Origin: Azospirillum lipoferum 4B
Lineage (GTDB): Bacteria; Pseudomonadota; Alphaproteobacteria; Azospirillales; Azospirillaceae
Assembly (NCBI RefSeq): GCF_000283655.1
Contig: NC_016587.1
Span: 434,001-498,000 of the forward strand
Length of the DNA: 64,000 nucleotides
Direction of reading: 5' to 3'
Position numbers and translations under genes: made by a program. Below are positions 1-8,271 of this stretch, in pieces; position 1 is the first letter of the stretch; every line of letters starts with the position of its first letter. The notes below the pieces were generated by a model. The model was not told the origin of the DNA. It saw only the letters and a list, made by a program, of their open reading frames with translations, and made no database searches.

Positions 1-963
1 ATGCTGTCCGCCGCCGGCCTCGCCGGCACGCTGGTGCTCGGGCTGATGATGCTGGCCCTGCTGCGCGAGGCGGGGCGGCGCGAACGGGCGATGGCCGACC
101 TGCAGGGCAGCGAGCGGGCGCTGCGCGACAGCCAGCAAAGGCTGATCCAGGACATCGCCGCCCGCCACCGGATCGAGGCGGAACTGATCGCCGCCAAACA
201 GGTCTCCGACGCCGCCAACCGGGCCAAGACGCAGTTCCTGGCGAACATGAGCCACGAGCTGCGCACCCCGCTGAACGCGGTCATCGGCTTCGCGGAGGCG
301 CTGGAAAGCGGCATCTTCGGCGTGATGACGCCCAAGCAGACCGAATATGTCGGCGACATCCGCCGCTCCGGCCAGCATCTGCTGAGCCTGATCAACGACA
401 TCCTCGACACCACCAAGATCGAATCGGGCAAATACGTCCTGCATCAGGAAGAACTGGCGGTGGAGGACCTGATCGGCGAGTGCCTGCGCCAGATGGAGCC
501 GCTGGCGCTCGAAAAGGGCGTGACCCTGACGGCGATGCTGGACGATCCCCTGCCCATCCTGTACGCCGACGCCCGCGCGGTGCGGCAGATCCTGTTGAAC
601 CTGCTGTCCAACGCCGTGAAGTTCACGCCGCCGGGTGGCCGGATCGCGGTGGAGGCGGATCGGGCGGCGCGCAGCCTGCGCCTGCGGGTCACCGACACCG
701 GCATCGGCATTCCCGCCGCCGAGCTGGAGCAGGTGATGGAGCCTTTCCATCAGGTCGACAACTCCCACACCCGGCGCTATGCCGGGACCGGGCTGGGGCT
801 GCCGCTGGTCAAGTCGCTGGTGGAGATGCAGGACGGGCGGTTCGTGCTCACCAGCATGCTGGGGCGCGGCACCGCCGCCACCGTGCTGTTCCCGCCGGGG
901 CGCCTGCGCAGCCGACCCGCCGAGCTCATGGCGCTGGAACGGACGCAGACGGTCCCCGTGTGA
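1..963 (+). CDS. Sensor histidine kinase, probably 5'-truncated by the window edge
   Basis: Membrane-anchored histidine kinase that autophosphorylates and passes phosphate to an unseen response regulator. The visible 320 residues start with one hydrophobic segment (about 5-22), then a charged coiled-coil-like stretch, a HisKA domain with the H box MSHELRTPLN (His85), and a HATPase_c domain with N box LLNLLSNAVKF (near 203), G1 box DTGIGIP and G2 box GTGLGLPLVKSL. The open frame begins exactly at base 1, so the ATG there may be internal and an N-terminal sensor domain is probably missing. No receiver domain follows. The next gene converges on it from the other strand, so its operon partners lie to the left. 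The family call is firm; the input signal is unknown. Confidence 0.9.
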   Translation: MLSAAGLAGTLVLGLMMLALLREAGRRERAMADLQGSERALRDSQQRLIQDIAARHRIEAELIAAKQVSDAANRAKTQFLANMSHELRTPLNAVIGFAEALESGIFGVMTPKQTEYVGDIRRSGQHLLSLINDILDTTKIESGKYVLHQEELAVEDLIGECLRQMEPLALEKGVTLTAMLDDPLPILYADARAVRQILLNLLSNAVKFTPPGGRIAVEADRAARSLRLRVTDTGIGIPAAELEQVMEPFHQVDNSHTRRYAGTGLGLPLVKSLVEMQDGRFVLTSMLGRGTAATVLFPPGRLRSRPAELMALERTQTVPV

Positions 964-981
964 AGGGCCGGCGGGAGGGCT

Positions 982-1911
982 TCAGGCCCGCCGCTTTCCG
1001 ACGATCACCAGCGCGATGCCACCCAGCACCGCGACGGAGGAGACCGCCAGCGTCGGCGTGATCCGCTCGCCCAGCGCCAGCACCGCGGCCAGCGCGGTGA
1101 TGACCGGGACGCTCAACTGGACGGAAGCGGCACGGGCGGCGGTCAGGGCCGGCAGCGCGGCGTACCAGATCGCATAGCCCACCCCCGACGCCAGCGCTCC
1201 CGACAGGATTGCATAGAGCAGCCCGCCCGCATCCCAGCGCAGCCCGCCGCCGGTGAACGGCCCGGCCAGCGCCGACAGCAGGGCCAGCGCCGCCGCCATC
1301 GGAACGGCGCGCAGGAAATTGCCGGCGGTGGTGGCGATGGGATCGCGGCTGGCCCGCCCCAGCAGCGAATAGACGCCCCAGGCCGCACCGGCCGCCGCCA
1401 TCAGCAGCGCCCCCAGCGGGTCGGGGGCCGACAGGCCCGGCGCCAGCAGCAGCGCAAGCCCGCAGAGCGCCAGAGCCAGGCCTCCCCACTGCAGCGGCAC
1501 CAGCCGTTCGCCGCGGTACAGCCCGACCAGGATCATGGTGGCCTGCACCGCCCCGAACAGCAGAAGCGCCCCGGTTCCCGCGGTCATGGTCAGATAGGCG
1601 AAGGAGAAGGCCGCCGCATAGGCCAGCAGCGCCGCCGCGCCACGCCAGCTTCCCGCTCCGGGCTTCGCATGCCCGGTCGCGCGGGCGATCAGCCACAGGC
1701 TGGCGGCGCCGGAGACGATCCGCACCAGGGTGAAGCCGGCCGGGTCGATGGCGGTCTGGCTCAGCGCCAGCCGGCACAGGATGGAGTTGGCGGCGAAGGC
1801 CAGCATCGCCAGCAGGGTCAACAGCGCCGCCTGCCTCAGCCCGGGGATCGCCGCCGGAACCGCCGGTGCGGCGGCGGCCCGCCCCGCCCCCAGCTTATCG
1901 CTCGCCACCAT
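982..1911 (-). CDS. EamA/DMT family permease
   Basis: Inner-membrane permease of the drug/metabolite transporter superfamily, about 309 residues with roughly ten predicted hydrophobic helices arranged as two EamA repeats. The first repeat opens with AFAANSILCRLAL and the second with a GAAWGVYSLLGR-type motif, both typical of EamA proteins. The ATG at 1911 is preferred because GAGGA lies 7 bases upstream; an in-frame GTG 21 bases earlier has no comparable ribosome-binding site. The substrate cannot be read from sequence; relatives export amino acids or other small metabolites. It converges with the kinase on its right-hand end and has no obvious operon partner. Confidence 0.88.
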   Translation of the reverse strand: MVASDKLGAGRAAAAPAVPAAIPGLRQAALLTLLAMLAFAANSILCRLALSQTAIDPAGFTLVRIVSGAASLWLIARATGHAKPGAGSWRGAAALLAYAAAFSFAYLTMTAGTGALLLFGAVQATMILVGLYRGERLVPLQWGGLALALCGLALLLAPGLSAPDPLGALLMAAAGAAWGVYSLLGRASRDPIATTAGNFLRAVPMAAALALLSALAGPFTGGGLRWDAGGLLYAILSGALASGVGYAIWYAALPALTAARAASVQLSVPVITALAAVLALGERITPTLAVSSVAVLGGIALVIVGKRRA

Positions 1912-2019
1912 GATTGTTTCCTCTGCAAACACCTGGGGCAGCTAGCCGGAAGGCTGCCGCGCTGTCAAACCCGCAGCCGGCTTCGCCCCGTCCGACTTTG
2001 GTCGGACAGGGATGGCGGG

Positions 2020-3057
2020 TCAGGAGGACGGCCCGTCCAAAACGAACTGCAGCAGGTAGGTGCGCTGGAGCGAGCTGAAATTGTTGTCGGAGAGCAGGTA
2101 GACCAGCGTTTCGCCCGCCGGTCCTGGGCGCGTGGCGATGCCTTCGAAATTGTCGTTCACCAGGGGCGATTCCAGCCGGGCGAGTTCCTCCCCCGCGACG
2201 ACGGCGCCGGCCCTCAGCTGTTGCGGCGCCACCCGGACCAGACGCGACGACCAGCCGCCCAGCAGCGACACCCGCCGTTCCAGCACCAGAACGCCGCCGT
2301 CGGGCAGCGGGGCGACGCCGGTCGGCCGATAGCGGGGTGCCGCGCGGTAGGTGAGAGGCTGCCAGTCCGCCGCACTGCGCGGCACGGCCTCCTTCGGCGA
2401 GCCCATACCCGAGATCCAGGCGCGGCGCTCCTGCCGGCCGTCGTCCCCACCCTCCTCCAGGACCAGAAGCCGGCCGTCGGGAAGACGGGTCAGCGCCTCC
2501 AGCCCGCCATTCTCCGGGCCGTCCTTCGCCTCCGGCGGCAAGGGGATCGGCGTTGGCGTGCCTTCCGGTCCATGGTCGCCGGCGGAATAGCGCAGGATGC
2601 GGTGGTCGCGCTCCAGCAAGACCAGCCAGCTGCCGTCGGCCAGACGCGTCAGATCCTCCCCATCGGTGCGGTGCTTGCGGCGGGAAACCCCCTCCTCCAC
2701 CGGCAGCGGGCGGGCGCCGACCTCGGCGACCCCGGCCAGGCGCCCTGCGGCGTCGGTCCGCAGCCGGCCGTCCACCACCAGCCCGGTGTCGCCGACGGCG
2801 ACGAAGCGCTCGCCGGCCGGGTCGACCCACAGGCCGGACAGGCCGCCGACCCGATCCCCCCCGGCGATCTCAAGGCCGCCCAGGAATCGCAGCGGCCCGA
2901 CCGCCGCCTTCTCCGGCCGGCCGCGGTCGAGCGGCACCTCCCTGGCGGTGACGATTTCAGCGCCGGCGGAGCCGCCGGCGGCCCCGACCACAGCGGCGCA
3001 GCCGCCCGACAGGGCCGTCAGCAGCAGGCCCCACACCATCATCTTTCGCATCGTCAT
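2020..3057 (-). CDS. Esterase-like phytase-family lipoprotein
   Basis: Secreted or outer-membrane-anchored beta-propeller-like protein of the esterase-like activity of phytase group (PF13449 type). The N-terminus is a lipoprotein signal: a short basic start, a hydrophobic core and a lipobox LSGGC, giving Cys20 as the lipidated residue. The mature part contains motifs usual in this family: GGLSGLWVDPAG, a DGEDLTRL element, an NGGLEALTRLPDGRLLVLEE stretch, and DNFEGIATR near the end. At 345 aa it has normal length. Catalytic activity in this family is poorly defined, so esterase or phosphatase function is inference. It is divergent from the HisKA_2 kinase gene, and the 244-bp gap between them is presumably a shared promoter region. 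Confidence 0.82.
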   Translation of the reverse strand: MTMRKMMVWGLLLTALSGGCAAVVGAAGGSAGAEIVTAREVPLDRGRPEKAAVGPLRFLGGLEIAGGDRVGGLSGLWVDPAGERFVAVGDTGLVVDGRLRTDAAGRLAGVAEVGARPLPVEEGVSRRKHRTDGEDLTRLADGSWLVLLERDHRILRYSAGDHGPEGTPTPIPLPPEAKDGPENGGLEALTRLPDGRLLVLEEGGDDGRQERRAWISGMGSPKEAVPRSAADWQPLTYRAAPRYRPTGVAPLPDGGVLVLERRVSLLGGWSSRLVRVAPQQLRAGAVVAGEELARLESPLVNDNFEGIATRPGPAGETLVYLLSDNNFSSLQRTYLLQFVLDGPSS

Positions 3058-3301
3058 GCCGCCACTCTTGCCAGTGCAACCGAGGGATACAACCTATCTT
3101 TCGGCAGGCCCCGCCCGCTCCCATCCGCATGCCCATCCGGGACCGGCCGGTTGCGGAACGGCCGTCACGATGCTTCGGTCTTAACGGTTAGGCGCGGCGG
3201 GTTACTCCCTCAGAACCGGTGGGGCCTGCCGGACAAGCGCTTAGATTGACGACTGTTTTCGACGATGCTTACCTGCCGATGACCGAGCCGAGTCCGTCCC
3301 C

Positions 3302-4006
3302 ATGCCGATGCTCCCGCGGTCCCAGGCCGCCTATTCTCCTCCGGACCAGCCGGGCGACGGTGTCGCGTCGGGGGCGTCCCCGGCCGACCGGCTGACGGCG
3401 CGCATCCAGGAGCTGGAAGCCGAGCTTCGGGAACTCCAGCATCGCGCCAAGAACAGCCTGCAGTTGGTGATCAGCCTGCTGAAGCTGCAGGCCGGCCGCA
3501 TCCGCGACCCCGACGCCCGCGCCGCCTACGAACAGACCATGGTGCGCATCGAGGCGCTGGCGATCCTCTATCGCCAGCTGCATGAGAGCGGTGCCGGCAC
3601 CCATGTCGACCTCGGCCGCTATGTCACCGCCCTGTGCGAGGCGGTGCGCGAAGGCACGCCGGGCGCTCTGTCCCGCGTGCCGGTGACGGTGGACTCCGAC
3701 CCGATCCAGATCGGCCTGTACGAGGCGATGCCGCTCGGCCTGATCATTGCGGAGTTGGTGACCAGCTGCCTGCACCACGCCTTCCCCGACGACGGCTGGA
3801 TCCGCATCACCGCGCGCCAGCAGGGCGACAGCGGCCGCGCCCGCCTGACGGTGGAGGACAACGGCCGCGCCCTGCCCGCCGGCTTCGACACCACCGCCGA
3901 GGACGGCCTGATGCTGGCCGAGGCGCTGGCCGGCCAGCTGGGCGACACGCTGTCCACCGACAGCGACGCCGCCGGCACGACCGCCAGCGTCAGCTTCCCG
4001 GTCTGA
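3302..4006 (+). CDS. HisKA_2-type soluble histidine kinase
   Basis: Small cytoplasmic histidine kinase of 234 residues with no membrane segment or sensor domain. After about 30 variable residues a helix carries the HRAKNSLQLV motif (His47), the signature of HisKA_2/HWE-related dimerisation domains, followed by a degenerate HATPase domain with VEDNGRALP. In alphaproteobacteria such kinases often feed the PhyR general stress response or chemotaxis-like adaptors, but no PhyR, NepR or EcfG gene is visible here, so the partner is unknown. Its stop lies 17 bases from the convergent stop of the NifX-like gene. The start ATG at 3302 is the first in frame. Confidence 0.82.
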   Translation: MPMLPRSQAAYSPPDQPGDGVASGASPADRLTARIQELEAELRELQHRAKNSLQLVISLLKLQAGRIRDPDARAAYEQTMVRIEALAILYRQLHESGAGTHVDLGRYVTALCEAVREGTPGALSRVPVTVDSDPIQIGLYEAMPLGLIIAELVTSCLHHAFPDDGWIRITARQQGDSGRARLTVEDNGRALPAGFDTTAEDGLMLAEALAGQLGDTLSTDSDAAGTTASVSFPV

Positions 4007-4023
4007 GTTGGTCTCCCACCGCC

Positions 4024-4413
4024 TCAGTGGCGGTGCCCGTCGCCGTGATGGTGGCCGTCGTGATGCTCATGCGGGTGTTCCGGCTCGGGTGCCGGTTGCA
4101 GCGTGCCGGCGAACCAGCCGCGGATGGCGCGGACCGGATCGGTTTCCGTCGTCGTCACCGGTTCGATGCCGCGGCGCTTCATGTGCGCGACGAATCCGGC
4201 GCCGGACGATCCGGTGACGACCACCCGCACCGCGTCGATCGGGTGCGGCCGGCCGTCGCCGCAGAGATGCAGGACCTCCTCCTCCGCCAGTTCGATCCGG
4301 CCGGTCTCGACCGGGTCGGCCCCGGCCTCCGCCTCATAGACCAGGAAGCGGCGGGTGCGGCCGCCATGGGTGGCGATGGTCTCGAAATCCTTGGTGCCGA
4401 CGGCGATCTTCAT
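4024..4413 (-). CDS. NifX/NafY-like dinitrogenase cofactor-binding family protein with His-rich tail
   Basis: 129-residue protein of the dinitrogenase iron-molybdenum cofactor biosynthesis fold (PF02579 type; NifX, NifY, VnfX relatives). It starts MKIAVGTKDFETIATHGG and contains VVVTGSSGAGFVAHMKRRGIEPV, which match the conserved cofactor-binding core. The last 20 residues are strongly enriched in histidine, suggesting metal binding. The start at 4413 has AGGGAA upstream; the frame is open further upstream but lacks support. No nif gene is nearby, so a direct role in nitrogenase assembly is not shown; metal or cofactor sequestration is the safer inference. It is divergent from rpoH. Confidence 0.8.
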   Translation of the reverse strand: MKIAVGTKDFETIATHGGRTRRFLVYEAEAGADPVETGRIELAEEEVLHLCGDGRPHPIDAVRVVVTGSSGAGFVAHMKRRGIEPVTTTETDPVRAIRGWFAGTLQPAPEPEHPHEHHDGHHHGDGHRH

Positions 4414-4533
4414 GGCATGCGGTTCCCTTGCGATGGTGCCCGGCGACCGCTCGGTCCTGCCACGCTTCCGCTTGCCGCGCACTGAGGGAGGTCAATCGGC
4501 GGGCGCGCCCGGCCCGATACCCGACCGCCTTGC

Positions 4534-4561
4534 TTGACTTTCAGCACCGATTTTGTACTAT
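4534..4561 (+). promoter_or_regulatory. Housekeeping-type promoter of rpoH
   Basis: TTGACT at 4534-4539 and TACTAT at 4556-4561 are separated by 16 bases and stand out in a GC-rich background. The -10 box ends 85 bases before the rpoH start. The extended CTTGAC could also be read by RpoH itself, so autoregulation is possible but not shown. Confidence 0.6.
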
Positions 4562-4646
4562 ATGCCTGCCTGCTCCGCCGGAGAGGCCTGGGCTCGCCGT
4601 TTTGGGAGTCCTGCACCGGTCATATCGCTTTGCACGAGGATGTGAC

Positions 4647-5525
4647 ATGAGCACCGCCATCGCCCTCCGTTCGCCCGATTCCGGCGAATCGCTGTCCCGC
4701 TACATCAACGACACGCACCGTTACCCGGTCCTGACGGCCGAGGACGAATACATGCTGGCCAAGGCCTGGACCGAGCATGGCGACGTCGATGCGGCGCACA
4801 AGCTGGTGACCAGCCATCTCCGTCTCGTCGTCAAGATCGCCGGCGGCTATCGCGGCTACGGCCTGCCGCTGTCCGACCTGATCGCCGAGGGCAATCTCGG
4901 CCTGATGACCGCCGTCAAGAAATTCGAGCCGGAACGCGGCTTCCGCCTGTCCACCTACGCGATGTGGTGGATCAAGGCCTCGATCCAGGATTACATCCTG
5001 CGGTCCTGGAGCCTCGTGAAGATCGGCACCACCGCAGCGCAGAAGAAGCTGTTCTTCAGCCTCGGCCGCCTGAAGCGGAAGCTGGGCGAGTACGGCAGCG
5101 GCGACCTGCAGCCCGACAGCGTGACCCGCATCGCCACCGACCTGTCGGTGCCGGAAGACGACGTCGTCGCCATGAACCGCCGCCTGTCGGCGCCGATGGC
5201 TTCGCTCAATGCCCCGATGAGCGCCGATGGCGATTCGGCCGAATGGCAGGATCTGCTGGCCGACGAGCGTCCGTCGGTGGAGGAGTCGCTGGTCGAGCGC
5301 GGCGAGGCCCGCCAACGCAGCGCCCTGCTGCACCAGGCGATGAGCGTGCTGAACGACCGAGAGCGCGACATCCTGACCAGCCGCCGCCTGTCGGACAGCC
5401 CGCTGACCCTGGAAGACCTGTCGGTCCGCTACGGCGTCAGCCGCGAGCGCATCCGCCAGATCGAGGAACGCGCCTTCGAAAAGGTCGCCCGCCAAACTCG
5501 CGTCCTGGCCGCCGCCGTGGCCTGA
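4647..5525 (+). CDS. rpoH: RNA polymerase sigma-32 factor (heat shock)
   Basis: Alternative sigma factor directing RNA polymerase to heat-shock promoters. The 292-residue protein has region 2 with LRLVVKIAGGYRGYGLP and the core-binding/-10 recognition block FRLSTYAMWWIKASIQDYI, the RpoH box QKKLFFSLGRLKRKLG that distinguishes sigma-32 from other sigma-70 members, and region 4 with a helix-turn-helix ending SRERIRQIEERAFEKV. The ATG at 4647 is chosen because ACGAGGA precedes it and the protein then starts like other RpoH proteins; the frame is open 219 bases further upstream but that part covers the promoter. Alphaproteobacteria commonly carry several rpoH copies, so this may be one paralogue. 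It is followed after 213 bases by a small gene of the same strand. Confidence 0.96.
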   Translation: MSTAIALRSPDSGESLSRYINDTHRYPVLTAEDEYMLAKAWTEHGDVDAAHKLVTSHLRLVVKIAGGYRGYGLPLSDLIAEGNLGLMTAVKKFEPERGFRLSTYAMWWIKASIQDYILRSWSLVKIGTTAAQKKLFFSLGRLKRKLGEYGSGDLQPDSVTRIATDLSVPEDDVVAMNRRLSAPMASLNAPMSADGDSAEWQDLLADERPSVEESLVERGEARQRSALLHQAMSVLNDRERDILTSRRLSDSPLTLEDLSVRYGVSRERIRQIEERAFEKVARQTRVLAAAVA

Positions 5526-5625
5526 ACGGGGCCGGTGCGCCCCTCGAAAGCCATGACCTCCTCTTGCAGGAAACCGCCCCTCGGCAACGAGGCGGCGGCT
5601 TTCGGCCTGACTGCGTGTCCGGTGG

Positions 5626-5670
5626 AACGTGCGCCGGGATATCCTGCGCCAGGATATCCTGCGCCAGGAT
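5626..5670. repeat. Tandem 15-bp palindromes upstream of the 67-aa gene
   Basis: ATCCTGCGCCAGGAT, a perfect inverted repeat with a 3-base centre, occurs twice in immediate tandem at 5641-5655 and 5656-5670. The preceding 15 bases, 5626-5640, match at 12 of 15 positions and look like a decayed third copy. The array ends 68 bases before the start of the 67-aa gene. Iterated palindromes of this size suggest a multi-site operator, but no binding protein can be named. Confidence 0.7.
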
Positions 5671-5738
5671 TCCGGGACGGCGCCGTGTAACCCCTCCATC
5701 GACGCCGGCGGTCTCCGCCGGCCATTGCGGAGGCGGCC

Positions 5739-5942
5739 ATGTCGACGACCATTTCGCGGACCTCGAAGATCGAGATCATCAAGGACGCCCTGACCCTGTA
5801 TGAGGGCAACAAGATCAGCCGCTGGCAGGTGATCAACCGGCTGGTCCATCTCGGCCTGTCCGCCGACGACGCCAACATCATCGCCGACCATGGCAGCATC
5901 CCGCCCCACATCCTGAGCGGGCTTGGGGTCATGCGCAGATGA
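5739..5942 (+). CDS. Small hypothetical protein (67 aa)
   Basis: A 67-residue protein that I do not recognise. It is rich in helix-forming residues, with a central KISRWQVINRLVHLGLSADDA stretch and a short ending SGLGVMRR; there is no signal peptide or membrane segment. Support for a real gene comes from the ATGA overlap of its stop codon with the start of the TPR-glycosyltransferase gene, which implies translational coupling, and from the short conserved-looking acidic/basic pattern. The two perfect palindromes at 5641-5670 lie upstream. A small DNA- or protein-binding regulator of the downstream gene is possible but is only inference. Confidence 0.65.
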   Translation: MSTTISRTSKIEIIKDALTLYEGNKISRWQVINRLVHLGLSADDANIIADHGSIPPHILSGLGVMRR

Positions 5943-7372
5943 GCGCACCCGCCGCCCCGGACGACACCGCCCCTGAGGATGCCATGGCAACGGCCCTGCG
6001 CCTGCACCGCACCGGGCGCTGGGCGCAGGCGGTCGCGGTCTATGACAGGCTGCTGGGCGATCCGCGGCTGGAGCCCGCGCGGGCTGCGCACGCCTATGCC
6101 AACCGTGGGGCGGCGCTGCGCCGGCTCGGCCGGCCCGACGAGGCGGTGGCGTCCTGCATCGAGGCGGTGCTGCGCCGCCCCGATCTGGCGGAGGCCTATG
6201 CCAACATCGGCGCGATCCTGCAGGAGAACGGCCATCCCCTGGCGGCGCTCGACGCCTGCAGTCGGGCGGGCGCGCTGTCGCCCGGCCTCTACACCGGCTA
6301 TCTGGCGATGGCCAATGCCCACCAGGACTGCGGCGACCATGCCCGCGCCCTGACGCTGCTGCAACGTGCCGCCACCCTTGCCCCGGCAATGCCCAGCGTG
6401 CGCTACAATCTGGCGGAGGCACTGCTGCTTCACGGCCGGTTCGCGGAGGGCTGGCTGGCCTACGAGGCGCGCTGGCAGGCGCAGGAGCTGGCCCTGACCC
6501 GGCCCGCCTGCCCCAAACCCGAATGGACCGCACAGGACATCGCCGGCAAGACCCTGCTGGTGGTGGAAGAGCAGGGGTTCGGCGATACCCTGCAATTCAT
6601 CCGCCTGATCCCGCTGGTGAAGGCACGCGGCGCGCGGCGGGTGGTGGTGCGATGCCGGGCGCCGCTGGCCCGGCTGCTGGCGGGGATGGAGGGCGTCGAT
6701 GCGGTGGTGACAGCCCTGCCCCAGCCGGACAGCTATGATTTCTGGGTTCCGCTGATGTCGCTGATGCAGCGGCTGGGGGTGGCGCCGGACCGCATTCAGG
6801 CAACCGCGCCCTATCTGCGCCCACCGCAGGAGGCGGTCGCCCATTGGGCCGGAACCTTGCCGGCAACGGGAGGGTTGAGGGCCGGTCTGGTCTGGGCCGG
6901 CGACCCGCGGCTGGGCCATGCCGCCGCCAGCCGCACCGATTCCCGCCGCAGCCTGCCCCTCGCCCGGCTCGCCCCGCTGCTGGCGGTGGAGGGCGTGTCC
7001 TGGGTCAGTCTGCAGAAAGGGCCGGCGGCGGCGCAGCTTGGACAGGTCAACGGCGCGGCCATCTTCGATCCGATGGCGGAAGTCACCGACTTCGCCGACA
7101 CCGCGGCCATCGTCCGGCAGCTCGACCTCGTGATCGGGGTGGACACCGCCGTCGTCCATCTCGCCGGAGCCTTGGGCGTGCCGGTGTGGGTGCTGTCGCG
7201 CTTCAGCGGCTGCTGGCGCTGGCAGCTCGACCGCGACGACAGCCCCTGGTATCCGACCCTGCGGCTGTTCCGGCAGGACCGCCCCGGCGATTGGGCGCCG
7301 GCGGTGGAGCGGGTGCGCGAAGAGCTGTTGCACGCGGTGCGGCTCTCTCGCCATGATCGCCGTCCGGCCTGA
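5939..7372 (+). CDS. TPR protein with C-terminal glycosyltransferase-9-like domain
   Basis: A 477-residue two-part protein. Residues about 15-180 form TPR repeats, with elements such as AYANRGAALRRLGRPDEA and AYANIGAILQENGHPLAA. The C-terminal half resembles heptosyltransferase-like GT-B folds, with KTLLVVEEQGFGDTLQFIR and the donor-site block LVIGVDTAVVHLAGALGVPVW. Proteins of this architecture are common in alphaproteobacteria and are usually annotated as TPR/glycosyltransferase 9 proteins; some affect protein or flagellin glycosylation, but no acceptor is visible here. It is translationally coupled to the 67-aa gene through ATGA. No signal peptide, so cytoplasmic. Confidence 0.85.
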   Translation: MSAPAAPDDTAPEDAMATALRLHRTGRWAQAVAVYDRLLGDPRLEPARAAHAYANRGAALRRLGRPDEAVASCIEAVLRRPDLAEAYANIGAILQENGHPLAALDACSRAGALSPGLYTGYLAMANAHQDCGDHARALTLLQRAATLAPAMPSVRYNLAEALLLHGRFAEGWLAYEARWQAQELALTRPACPKPEWTAQDIAGKTLLVVEEQGFGDTLQFIRLIPLVKARGARRVVVRCRAPLARLLAGMEGVDAVVTALPQPDSYDFWVPLMSLMQRLGVAPDRIQATAPYLRPPQEAVAHWAGTLPATGGLRAGLVWAGDPRLGHAAASRTDSRRSLPLARLAPLLAVEGVSWVSLQKGPAAAQLGQVNGAAIFDPMAEVTDFADTAAIVRQLDLVIGVDTAVVHLAGALGVPVWVLSRFSGCWRWQLDRDDSPWYPTLRLFRQDRPGDWAPAVERVREELLHAVRLSRHDRRPA

Positions 7373-7399
7373 CGCCGGGGAACCGCCGAGGAGACCAGG

Positions 7400-8257
7400 A
7401 TGCCCAGCTATCCCGCCGCCTATCAGGCCAGCAAAGGATCTGCGCTCGACGTCGACCGCGCGTTCTACGGGCGCATCGGGTCGCAGACCGATGGGCGGGA
7501 ACTGGTGGACAGTTTCGTGGTGCCGATCCGCTCCGGCCGCGCCTGGACGGTGCCGGCGGGCCATGTCTTCCGCATCGTCACCGTCGAGGGGCCGCAGGTC
7601 GCCGACCTGAACATCTGGAACCGTCACAACCCGCGCGAATGCTTCTGGGCCTCGCGCACGCGGCAGCTCCAGCAGGCGCATGTCAGCAATTTCGACCGGC
7701 TGTGGTCGACGCTGCCCTATCTGCGGCCGCTGGCAACGATCACCCATGACACGCTGGCGGATTACGGCATCGACGAGTATGGCGGCCGGGTCCACGACCT
7801 GCTGGGCACGCGTTGCGATCCCTACGTCAACCGCATGCTGACGGGCGAGGATTTCCACCACCACTGCCATTCCAACCTGACCCGCGCCGTCGCCCCCTAC
7901 GGCCTGACCGAGTTCGACGTGCATGACGTGCTGAACGTCTTCCAGGTCACCGGGCTGAACGCCGAGGACAAGTATTTCATGAAGGCCTGCCCGGCCAAGA
8001 AGGGCGACTTCCTGGAATTCTTCGCCGAGATCGACCTGCTCTGCGCCCTGTCGACCTGCCCCGGCGGCGACCTCAGCGTGCCGCTGTGGGGACCGGACGC
8101 CCGCGACCCGCTGGAGGTCTGCCGCCCGCTGGGCGTCGAGGTCTACCGGCTGGACCCGGCTTTGCTGGAAGGCTGGTCGTCGCCGGAGGTCGCGGCCTAT
8201 CGCGGCAACCACGGCATGACGCTGCCGACGCCGTCCTGGGAGAAAGACCCGGCCTGA
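7400..8257 (+). CDS. DUF1989 (urea carboxylase-associated) family protein
   Basis: 285-residue DUF1989 protein (PF09347 type), related to the urea carboxylase/amidolyase-associated proteins. Typical segments are RAWTVPAGHVFRIVTVEGPQVADLN, the C-rich/metal-like GTRCDPY, HHHCHSNLTRA and AEDKYFMKACPAKKGDFLEFFAEIDLLCALSTCPGG split across the domain; the His and Cys clusters suggest a metal site. It is preceded by GGAGACCAGG just before the ATG. The pyroglutamyl peptidase gene follows 14 bases later, so the two are probably cotranscribed, hinting at nitrogen scavenging from amides. No urea carboxylase or allophanate hydrolase is in the window, and the biochemical role is unproven. Confidence 0.85.
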   Translation: MPSYPAAYQASKGSALDVDRAFYGRIGSQTDGRELVDSFVVPIRSGRAWTVPAGHVFRIVTVEGPQVADLNIWNRHNPRECFWASRTRQLQQAHVSNFDRLWSTLPYLRPLATITHDTLADYGIDEYGGRVHDLLGTRCDPYVNRMLTGEDFHHHCHSNLTRAVAPYGLTEFDVHDVLNVFQVTGLNAEDKYFMKACPAKKGDFLEFFAEIDLLCALSTCPGGDLSVPLWGPDARDPLEVCRPLGVEVYRLDPALLEGWSSPEVAAYRGNHGMTLPTPSWEKDPA

Positions 8258-8271
8258 CCTGAGGGGGCTCG

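Noticed and set aside
3155-3179. EcfG-type promoter GGAAC-N16-CGGT upstream of the HisKA_2 kinase
   Set aside because: The -10 should be CGTT; one mismatch in a four-base box is too weak.
4024-4413. Part of a nif cluster
   Set aside because: A single NifX-like gene with no nifH, nifD, nifE or nifB in the window is insufficient.
4428-4646. An N-terminal extension of rpoH
   Set aside because: Covers the promoter and ribosome-binding site; the protein from 4647 matches family length.
5626-5670. CRISPR array
   Set aside because: Repeats are contiguous without spacers, and no cas gene is present.
5429-8212. A 927-codon open frame on the minus strand
   Set aside because: It lies antisense to rpoH, the TPR-glycosyltransferase and DUF1989 genes, has low-complexity His/Arg/Gln composition and no family motif; GC-rich DNA gives such frames.
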